Shown here: positions 56,684 to 64,000 of the stretch, one piece after another
Position numbering within the stretch: position 1 is the first letter of the stretch
Layout of the letters: the number at the start of each line of letters is the position of its first letter
Assembly: GCF_000204055.1 (NCBI RefSeq)
Contig: NW_006768769.1
Span: forward strand, 1,746,392-1,810,391
Length of the DNA stretch: 64,000 nt
Reading direction: 5' to 3'
Origin: Melampsora larici-populina 98AG31
Taxonomy: Eukaryota; Basidiomycota; Pucciniomycetes; Pucciniales; Melampsoraceae
Made by a program: the position numbers and the translations under genes
The notes under the pieces: model-generated
What the model was told of the DNA's origin: nothing
The model's database searches: none
Seen by the model: only the letters and a program-made list of their open reading frames with translations

Positions 56684-57089
56684 TTTCTGGACACTACATG
56701 TTTTCTCCACTTGAATGATAAATCTTCATTAGAATAAATTTGTGCATTAAAATGACTTGGAGAGGCTTTCTTCTCTGCGTCAACTTTGCTGTCCTTTGGC
56801 ATACAATTTAATAAATTGCAATCCTTATGATTGACGTTTGAGAAAAAAGTTGATCTCAAGTGACACATTCAAAAGAAAAGGTAAGAAGGAAAAGAAATAT
56901 TGCGGAGTGGACCTGAGTATGAATCATTGATATTAAGATGTTACATGGTATATCTTCAAATGATTGGATGCGGTAAGTAATAATACCACTGAGAATGAAT
57001 CGCACTTTAGTATGAGCTATGATGATATGTAAAACACAGGTCGCGTGTTAGGAGGGCGCCTTGACAAAGGCGTGACCTCACTTTATGGC
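56684..57089. other. Spacer
   Basis: AT-rich, no gene seen. Confidence 0.35.
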
Positions 57090-58253
57090 CTACTCGGCAT
57101 CCGAGCCGCTCGGTTTAGTTCGTTTACTCGCAGGCCGCGAAGATGAAGCAGTTGAGACAGCTTTCCCTTTTCCCTTCGGGTTAGGGGGAATTGGATTCTC
57201 AGCTGAGGACGCGTCGTCGAGAGAGCTGATGGCCGCAGGTTTCTTTGATGCCGCACCTGGAACAAATCTGCAATTGAGAGTTTCAGTATGAGCAGTTGAG
57301 GATGGTCGTTGTATGAGAACTTACAGTTTACCTCTTGCTCGGCCTCCCGGGGTGCCTAAGGAAGATCCTGTAGACGGAACAGTTGACGATTGGCCCGACT
57401 CATGCCCGGTGGTGATATTCACACCCGTCACCTGCATTGTATGGCAATGATCAACTCAAAAATTCTCAAAAAGGACAAAGATGGAATTGCGTACCTCAAC
57501 AGACCACATATTGCAAGAGGGTATATACCCCGTGATACGTCCAGTGAGAAGTGCCTCTCGACGAGGGACCAAGAGACTTTGTAACTTGGCCATGAGAGGA
57601 GACCAGTTGCACCTGTATTCGACTTCAAAAGTGTCTTGATCTCGAATCTGACGTGGGACACGAGTGATTGGTTGTGTAGATCCCCAGGGAAAGACAACTT
57701 ACGGCAGGATTGAAGTCTGAGTGCTCCACTATGATGATAACGTTTTCTTTCCCCGGACTAAGGGTCTCGACTTCTTGCGACGCGATAACACCGAGGCCAG
57801 TCACAGAGACCTTGTTTGCTAGGTCAGCTCGAAAAGATTCGGATTGTGAAATTGAGATGCTATTCTCAGGTTCATAATATAATACCTGAAGATCATCATG
57901 GTTGAGAGCTAGGATACGGCCTTTTAAATAGTAAATAGTGCCATCGCTGAGGATAAGGTCAGGCCCAATATATGCTGACACTTTAATGGCACATTCAAGC
58001 ATTTCTTCAGTATCGCGGTTGGTGACCACGATTGTGGTCATACATTCGCGGAAACCATATTGACCCGCAATTTCCGTATCAATCTAATAAATGAGTCAGT
58101 AAGAGTGATATACGAAGCAAAGAAGAAACTTACTTGTGACAAGACATCAAACAAGCCGGAAGTGATGAACAGATGATTCTTTTTACGTGTATTACCAACG
58201 GCACCACGCGCATATCGAGTTGGTGAAGACTGGGATGAGAGTTGCGTTGACAT
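57090..58253 (-). CDS. Multi-exon gene, OB-fold-like family, member 3, with basic tail
   Basis: Exon 1, 58134-58253 (40 codons), ends FITSGLFDVLSQ. Exon 2, 57703-58083 (381 bp), holds TTIVVTNRDTEEMLECAIKV, GTIYYLKGRILALN, VSVTGLGVIASQE and VIIIVEHSDFNPA. Exon 3, 57495-57647 (153 bp), holds DTFEVEYRCNW and REALLTGRITGYIPSCNMWS. Two further exons give a Gly/Ser-rich then Lys/Arg-rich tail (NPKGKGKAV; RPASKRTKPSGSD) ending at TAG, 57090. All junctions stay in frame. It aligns with the 49.6-kb gene over exons 2 and 3, but the tail is absent there. The basic tail would suit nucleic-acid binding or nuclear import. It lies head-on to the decayed member at 56.1 kb. Confidence 0.72.
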
Positions 58254-58832
58254 CTAATCGAGGGGAATGGGAAAGGGAGGAAAGAGGGTGAAGAGTGGAA
58301 ATTAGGTCATAGGAATATTCAGCACTTCTGAGAGAATAAAGCAAAAGACGTGTTTAGGATAGGTAGAGATGGAGGGTTGCAATGTTACCTTTTTCAAATG
58401 AGGTTAGATAGTCGATGGGGACAATGCAACCATCTCGAGGTATGAGAGGTGGATATATAATGGAGCATAATGCACACAGAGGACTTTCAGCTCAAGGGGA
58501 GAGTTTGGGACACGTGGAGGGTGACAATTTTGGTCACGACAGTCGGTGATTCCCCTGCATTGATCTCTCTATGCAGAGAAAGACACAAAGCTTCATATCA
58601 TTTCCGGTATAAGCAATAGGGCGATAAATTAAAATTAAGACACAGATTCAAGTCCACATAGGATGCGTAGAAACGTATCACTCAGTCGAGCTGGAATGAT
58701 AATGGGAAGTTCATGCGTCAAAGGCTAGGGGATAGGCTGTGTTATTATTAGATAACGCGGATCAATGGACAGGGAGACCACCAGATACAAGTTTGTCTCA
58801 ACGACACGCCAAATGACTAAGTGGAGATGTAG
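58254..58832. other. Spacer
   Basis: Promoter side of the 57.1-kb gene and 3' side of the 58.8-kb gene. No gene seen. Confidence 0.35.
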
Positions 58833-59363
58833 CTAAATGATCTGTGCTTCAATCAGTAGAAGATCAACGTCTCCAGGTAACATAACACACTCTTCTATAA
58901 TGGCCATTGAGACTGGATATTCCGCGGGTTCACCACCACGGCGGTAACCATTGAATAACAGGGTACAGGCGGCTGCATAGATGCGACAATATAGAGTCAG
59001 TGTCACTCTTATGGTATGCAGGGATGTTGCAAAATTACTGACCTCCATTACAACATTTGCCAGGCGAGAAGTCTAATTTAGTAAATACACAATGAGGCAT
59101 GCGATGTTTGACATCTACGATACGAAACGCAATGTTGTTATAAAAATGGACACGGTATGTAGCACCATCTTGATAGCTCAATTTGAGGTCTCCATCTGAA
59201 CCTATAAATCGGAGAAAGCTCAGCCTAACAATCGGGTAGACATAAAAGGGTACTTACGACGCCGAAATTGTTGCTTAATTTTCAAGCACACCGCGGCTAA
59301 GTGCCACCCCATTCGAGATATTGGCTGAAGCCTAATGTGGCGAGATATTCTGAAGTTATGCAT
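58833..59363 (-). CDS. Three-exon gene, member 2 of the 159-bp-exon family
   Basis: The central exon 59043-59201 (159 bp) encodes GDLKLSYQDGATYRVHFYNN, IAFRIVDVKHRMPHCVF and TKLDFSPGK. The last exon, 58833-58972, encodes AACTLLFNGYRRGGEPAEYP and IIEECVMLPGDVDLL, closely patterned like member 1. The first exon ends at 59258 (donor GTAAGT); from the ATG at 59363 it gives MHNFRISRHIRLQPISRMGW and the helix HLAAVCLKIKQQF. Total 134 residues, in frame throughout. The start is less certain because other ATGs are available (59447 or the one beginning MGWHL). Function unknown. Confidence 0.68.
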
Positions 59364-59843
59364 AGGCCAAGTGTTGTAAGAAAGGGAGTTGTTGGTTGAA
59401 GTTGGCAGAAGTAGAAGAGAGGGGGGGTTTGAACCACACATTGTCATGGAAGTCGGCGTGTAAATTTACATAAATTTGAAACCATTGTTATAGTTATGGA
59501 CGGAAGTGGCAGTAGAATAAGGACATCATGAGGTTAGGTAAATTGTCGCCATCGCAATTCCTTCTCCTGGATATAGAAGATCTTGAGAGTAAGGTTATTG
59601 TTATTACATTTGCGGGCGCGACCCGTGATAAAAAGTACCACAGTCATCTGAAAAAAAGGAAATAGGGAGAAGTGACTGGTGGTGGCACAATGTTCACCCT
59701 GCATACTTACTTCTCAATTACGGACATGATCATGGGTAGTAGAACAGTGAAATTGAAATGGTGTACGTACTTCGACATAGGATAGTACCATAAACACGTC
59801 CAAGACTGTTAAGTAAAGTCTGCAATTACTGGTCAAGACACAA
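59364..59843. other. Intergenic, divergent promoters of members 2 and 3
   Basis: 480 bp between two divergently oriented family members. No gene seen. Confidence 0.4.
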
Positions 59844-60319
59844 ATGCCTATCTTTTCAAACCTCAACATCGTGGGATCTCCATTCGACAACACACAACTT
59901 TTAAACATAATTTACGACAATTTCTCATCTCGTAAGTAAAGAACATCATTTTATACAACGGGACACTGACTTGCACCTGTTGTAAAGTTGCAAGGCCTAC
60001 GAAGCTTCTTGTAATGGAAACTGGGGTCCGAGTACGTTTGCACAGATGGCAAAACTACGCGTTTTACATTCGCGACGCAGGCACTGCGAGGGCCTCGGCC
60101 AGGGCTTTCTACATTCCACCTCCGCGAGAACAACGCGACCCAGAACGTAAGTCATATATAAAATATGGATGACGATATTGATGCTGACTAATAATTGTAG
60201 GTTACCTCATTGCGCTATTTGATATCGGCAATAATGGTCTACTTTCCAATTTAATGGAAATCAGGCAGTTGATGTGCTACATTGACATAAAGAAGACGGA
60301 GATGGAAGAGGAGGATTAA
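59844..60319 (+). CDS. Three-exon gene, member 3 of the 159-bp-exon family
   Basis: Exons 59844-59931 (88 bp), 59988-60146 (159 bp) and 60201-60319 (119 bp) give 121 residues ending in an acidic tail (KKTEMEEED). Exon 1 encodes MPIFSNLNIVGSPFDNTQLL, matching the start of member 6 at 63.7 kb (MPAFSTNNLVTAAFADQTLL), whose exon 1 is also 88 bp. Exon 2 encodes LVMETGVRVRLHRWQNYAFY, the family core. Exon 3 starts YLIALFDIGNNG. Every splice site is a clean GT-AG with matching phase. It is on the plus strand while most neighbours are on minus. No known domain; the exon identity is strong evidence that it is a real gene. Confidence 0.75.
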
Positions 60320-60737
60320 TGTGCTGGCAAGAGAGAGCCGCTGAGTGTGAGAGAAGGAAGTTCGACGGACTCCGATTGTCATAACGTTCGATGCAATGTT
60401 TGTGAGACGCAGAATGATATATACAGTGGCTGAAACTATACTATCAAGAGTAGAATATTGTTCCTATCGAGACAAGCGACCATGATAAGTTGAGACTGTG
60501 TAAATGAAAGGAACAGGATATGAATTAAGCATTTGCCCGGGTATACATGAAGGAAGGAGAGGACACATGGCAGAGAACGCCCCCAACTGTAAGTACAGGA
60601 AGATAGAATGGAGATTTCCCTGAAATAGTGCATAATTACAAGGGAATCAAAATTATACGGGAGTCTATATGATGAAAACTGATCCTACTGTCAAAAGGAG
60701 TATAAATGCATAGGATTTGCGAAATGAGATGCGCATA
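60320..60737. other. Convergent spacer
   Basis: Between the 3' ends of members 3 and 4. No gene seen. Confidence 0.4.
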
Positions 60738-61270
60738 TTAGGTGAAATTGACCAGATGTTGATGGATTCTTTCAGACATCAGAACCTGGGACAAATCAGA
60801 AGGGCCTAAAATCATTTCATCGATAATGTAGATGTCGTGCGTGTAAGGAATAGTAGAGTTTCCATTCATGTCGGGCAAGAACCAGTCCAACTGGCATTTA
60901 CCTATAGTCATAAGGAGAGTCAGAATGATCAATCAAGTTCAAGTATGAGACAAGCATACCTTCAGTGTTTGGTGGGTAATGCGAGAAGGAAATGCAACTC
61001 AATACGCATCTGGCAGTCGGAAGGTTGGAATCGAGCACGCGGAAAGCAAATGAACCAAAACGATGAACAGAGCGAGTTGAACCATCGGCGTAGGTCAAAA
61101 TCGCATCACCATTGGTTTCTGGCACAGAAATAAGATAAGCTATCTATGCGGAAGGCATCTATGATAGGATTCTACCAACGTGTGACAAATTGCATTTGAA
61201 TAAGATTGAGGAGATCAGTAATGCCAGGAATTGATATTGACGGGTCGGGACCACAGATGTATTTAGGCAT
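60738..61270 (-). CDS. Three-exon gene, member 4 of the 159-bp-exon family
   Basis: Exons 61180-61270 (91 bp), 60960-61118 (159 bp) and 60738-60901 (164 bp) give 137 residues. Exon 1 encodes MPKYICGPDPSISIPGITDL then LNLIQMQFV, the same MP start and LLN helix as members 3 and 6. Exon 2 encodes DAILTYADGSTRSVHRFGSF and AFRVLDSNLPTARCVLSCIS. Exon 3 encodes KCQLDWFLPDMNG and YTHDIYIIDEMILGPSDL. The donor of intron 1 is weak (GTTGGT). No lesion found. Function unknown. Confidence 0.73.
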
Positions 61271-61989
61271 AGTGAAAAATTGTGATATTAGGTATATTTG
61301 AAAGTGGGGAAAAACGAAGGGAAGGAAATGAAGACATACCGGGTATAAATGGACGGAAAACAACCAGTAGGAATACAAAAGTAACATATAGAGACCAAAT
61401 AACACCGATAGGACAAATGAGAGGGATTTGGAAATATTGGAAAAGAAGGAGAAATAGAGAAGCGGGTCCCTGGATCAACATGCCACTTTAGAGCTGATAA
61501 GAATTGGAGAAGAGGACAAATGAGCATGGAAGAGACGAATGTAGAAATCGAAACAATAACGATTCAATGGGATGGAGAGGGTCAGGTTACTCAGATGTGA
61601 ACCTATTATTATGCCAATAAGAATTTAATGGCATTTTGCCTATCTAGGCCATAAGAGAGGACGAAGTCTTCCAAGCGTAATGTCGGAAACAAAGATGACA
61701 CAATGAGGACAATGGGTTAGGGAGAGGTGCTTTCAATTTACATTTATCAATGAAAATTGGTGAACAAAGAAGCAATGACTACATAGAAAAGAGCGAGGAA
61801 GTGAAAGTAGACATCATTTACGGAAATGGCAATCAATGGCAAAGGTCATTTTGCACATCAAAGATAAAATAAGGGGAACACAAGGAGGAATGAACCGCAT
61901 CATCGAATTTCGAAATCCCTCCAGAGAGCGATATTATCAAGGCCTTATCAAACTCTGTATACATAAAAACATACAACCAACTTCATACC
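61271..61989. other. Intergenic
   Basis: Hydrophobic-looking ORFs on the minus strand at 61263-61527 overlap in different frames and are probably leader DNA of member 4. Confidence 0.35.
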
Positions 61990-62379
61990 ATGGATCTACA
62001 TATCGCTACCCATTCTGCATTTTTCGAGCGGCACGGTTTAATCACATGGGATACAATCATATTCTGGAAGCATCCTCTCCCCAGTGCTGCTTTGGCGAGA
62101 ATAGTCAAAGTCATCAGTCGAGGTACCTATTTAGTTCTAATAAATAATGCATCTGACATGATAGCTGACGTGGCAAATTTTGTAGACCGACAAACTGTCA
62201 CCGGCGGTATCCGAAGAGTCGGGTCATTCGGGATTAGTGATATGGGTGTCAGATTTAAGTTCGTGTTCAATATAACGGTGGAAGGGGAGGCATCGCTTAT
62301 GATAAAGGAGGAGGAAATGGTCTCACCTGTGGAAGAATTAACCATGAGTTTCGCTTCGCACAATTTGTCTGAAGCTTAA
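61990..62379 (+). CDS. Unknown small ORF in the cluster
   Basis: An open frame of 129 residues starting MDLHIATHSAFFERHGLITW and ending SFASHNLSEA. A stretch from 62120 to 62182 (GTACC...TTTTGTAG, 63 bp with a GCTGAC branch-like site) could be an in-frame intron; if spliced the protein is 108 residues. The C-terminal half (VTGGIRRVGSFGISDMGVRF, FVFNITVEGE) has beta-rich character. I could not place it in either family with confidence. Confidence 0.5.
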   Translation: MDLHIATHSAFFERHGLITWDTIIFWKHPLPSAALARIVKVISRGTYLVLINNASDMIADVANFVDRQTVTGGIRRVGSFGISDMGVRFKFVFNITVEGEASLMIKEEEMVSPVEELTMSFASHNLSEA

Positions 62380-62631
62380 ATGTACTTTCAATTAGTGAGA
62401 ACATGAATATAGCTTTATTTTTATCTAGAATGATTCCAAAACCCATCCATGGTGAAGTAGCTTTTTGACGCGCGAGCACGTGAGGGGAGTAGGATGGTTG
62501 GGATCAATGCTGCAGTTCTTCATATGGACGTCCAGCATATGCCTAGTACGAGTGAAAGACAATTGACTGCATATGACATTTGCATGGCCCACTCTATCTG
62601 AAGGCGTGTATATGCTGGTCATACAGACGTT
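62380..62631. other. Spacer
   Basis: No gene supported; a minus-strand ORF at 62425-62622 is weak. Confidence 0.3.
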
Positions 62632-63138
62632 TTACCCTGATTTGTATGCTTCGGGGATGATAGAAACCCTGGGTCTGGTGGAATCAGTTGTATGGTGCGC
62701 GTAGGGGACGAACGGAATTAATGGAGACGGAAGTGTATCAATAAATATTACAAGGTGTATATCTTTGTGGGTGGGACACAGATGAGGCACTCCTCTGAGT
62801 TTTAGTTGTTGTAGAAATGGACATGGAAAGTCGACTTGGAGATTATCAATGACATTTGGTACTGCAGAAATATACAAGTATATAGAAGTTGGATATGATG
62901 AAAGCATAATCAATTAGGATGAGGGCATGGTGTTGAAACACTAATGTACAAACTGGTGATATATCAATGAGGGTTGCGCGGAGGATAGGCAGGAATCACA
63001 ATAATTGAATAGAAAGACACAGTGGAATTGTAGCGATAAGTCAGTGCGAGGCTGAGGGATCATTATGCGGAATACAAGAAGATGTATTGCATAAATGAGC
63101 TTAGGGAATGAAATACATATAATCTTTTTAATAGGCAT
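62632..63138 (-). pseudogene. Probable member 5 of the 159-bp-exon family, decayed
   Basis: An MP-start exon (MPIKKIICISFPKLIYAIHL, from 63138) is followed about 200 bp later by a segment readable in two frames. One gives STFHVHFYNN before a stop, close to the YRVHFYNNIAF core of member 2, then NSEECLICVPP. The other gives QQLKLRGVPHLCPTHKDIHL, reminiscent of the last-exon RG-x-P pattern of members 1 and 2. No splice model kept the whole in frame, so I take it as a relic. Confidence 0.4.
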
Positions 63139-63205
63139 CCTAAAGCGAATGTGCAGGGATATGGTAAGCAGACAAAATATGTAATGAAAAGGGAAAGCAG
63201 AGTTT

Positions 63206-63721
63206 TCACAAGTTATCAGGGATCATTGCGTGAAACATTGAAGTCTCTGAGATGACATTTTGTGCCAGGACACGGTAAGTTGAACCACTGTCTAAAGGAA
63301 GAGTGCCATCGGGGCATTCGAAGATTTTGACAAAGTAACCTGCTAGCAACAATTATTGAGCATAGTGGAAATATAAACAATAATGAATGAGGCTTACGAT
63401 CGTTTTCGGGGGAATCCAAATTGCGATCGAGATGGAATGCGAGGCATTCACAATGGTTAGTGTTTCGGTACCGGACAAGAAAAGCGTAATTGCACCATAC
63501 GTGCATTTTCACGGCAACGCCCGTCTCAAAGAGTAGTAGAAAGGGCGGAGGCTTGTCTGCAAAGAAAGGGAGGGGATATGTAGTCACAGGTCGGCATATA
63601 TGGAGGTATATGGCCTATCGGAACGGGACGTACCATCGACGAAGAGCGAAAAAATGAGGTTGAGTAATGTTTGGTCAGCGAACGCCGCGGTTACCAAGTT
63701 ATTGGTGGAAAAGGCAGGCAT
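63206..63721 (-). CDS. Three-exon gene, member 6 of the 159-bp-exon family
   Basis: Exons 63634-63721 (88 bp), 63398-63556 (159 bp) and 63206-63339 (134 bp) give 126 residues. Exon 1: MPAFSTNNLVTAAFADQTLL then NLIFSLFVDG. Exon 2: FLLLFETGVAVKMHVWCNYA, FLVRYRNTNHCECLAFHLD. Exon 3: YFVKIFECPDGTLPLDSGST and ISETSMFHAM. Exon sizes 1 and 2 are identical to those of member 3 (88 and 159 bp), and all phases match, so the two are close paralogues despite opposite strands. Function unknown; no signal peptide or membrane segment evident. Confidence 0.75.
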
Positions 63722-64000
63722 GGCAGAGGGAGGTGGAGGGTAATATTTGTTGTGATTTTGGTGTGGTTTGATTGGTGAGTGCTATAGGGGTGGAAGGGAT
63801 GGTATTGTAGTGTGTCCAGTAACAAGTTATTAGACGAATGATGAAAAATTGAGGGAAAATGGAAAAAGGGATACGCCGAAAGGGTTGTATTGCTTGATAG
63901 AATGGCAGCCTTTTATAGTGGAAAGAATGCTCATGACGTAGCCAAATGGGGATGTGGCGAGAATAAGGGACAGAGAAAGAATCGAGAGTGTGTAAATTTG
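63722..64000. other. Upstream region of member 6
   Basis: Probable promoter side of the last gene; nothing else seen. Confidence 0.4.

Noticed and set aside
1..64000. tRNA or rRNA genes
   Set aside because: No cloverleaf with A and B box sequences and no rRNA-like conserved stretch was noticed by eye; a tRNAscan or Rfam run would settle it.

Overview
The window looks like nuclear DNA of a basidiomycete fungus, most likely a rust (Pucciniales). The genes are cut by many short introns (about 48-90 bp) with GT(A/G)AGT-type donors. The conserved genes are eukaryotic: a two-component receiver domain, a CDC25-type Ras exchange factor, an eIF5-mimic/BZW protein and LIS1/PAC1. The sequence is AT-rich, full of transposons, and carries an alpha-kinase gene of a kind I recall as expanded in rusts. 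The species assignment is inference; no rRNA or marker gene is present. Two runs of N (22307-22406 and 37785-38136) are assembly gaps.

Layout. 0-0.74 kb holds the 3' end of a receiver-domain gene. 0.75-13.3 kb is repeat-rich: a foldback CACTA-like element (3895-4710), a 150-bp tandem repeat (5011-5500), a broken DDE integrase (5847-7478) and an alpha-kinase gene with an N-terminal Cys-rich region (7776-10498, minus). The last three lie between two inverted copies of a 78-bp motif (3321-3399 and 10811-10887), so the 7.6-kb interval may be one cargo-carrying transposon. 13.3-18.9 kb is the SH3-WW-RasGEF gene (minus). 18.9-23.7 kb has no recognisable gene. 23.7-27.9 kb has a divergent housekeeping pair: BZW/5MP (minus) and LIS1 (plus).

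27.9-48 kb is a transposon graveyard. A PIF/Harbinger-like MITE with TTA target duplications (29333-30228) is followed by a decayed multi-exon gene of unknown function. A 12.2-kb Ty3/gypsy element (32748-44946; 349-bp LTRs, GCCTG target duplication) interrupts an open frame that reads through in phase across the insertion site. The gypsy element is itself interrupted by a DIRS-like tyrosine-recombinase retroelement (about 38860-43979) and by the 3' end of a second copy (38137-38559) next to the assembly gap. Large inverted repeats follow at 46.0-46.9 kb.

48-64 kb holds a Helitron Rep/helicase gene (50921-55495, minus), slightly damaged, surrounded on both sides by small multi-exon genes. I could sort most of them into two families by hand. 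One has a central exon of exactly 159 bp in all five readable copies (48.4, 58.8, 59.8, 60.7 and 63.2 kb), with a probable decayed sixth at 62.6 kb. The other has exons of 378/381 bp followed by 153 bp (49.6 and 57.1 kb), with a decayed third copy at 56.1 kb, and may have OB folds. I do not recognise either family. This Helitron-linked cluster is the most promising undescribed system here.

Most coding relics share a decay signature: premature stops that are nearly all TGA in places where CGA (Arg) would fit, as expected from methyl-CpG deamination or a RIP-like process.
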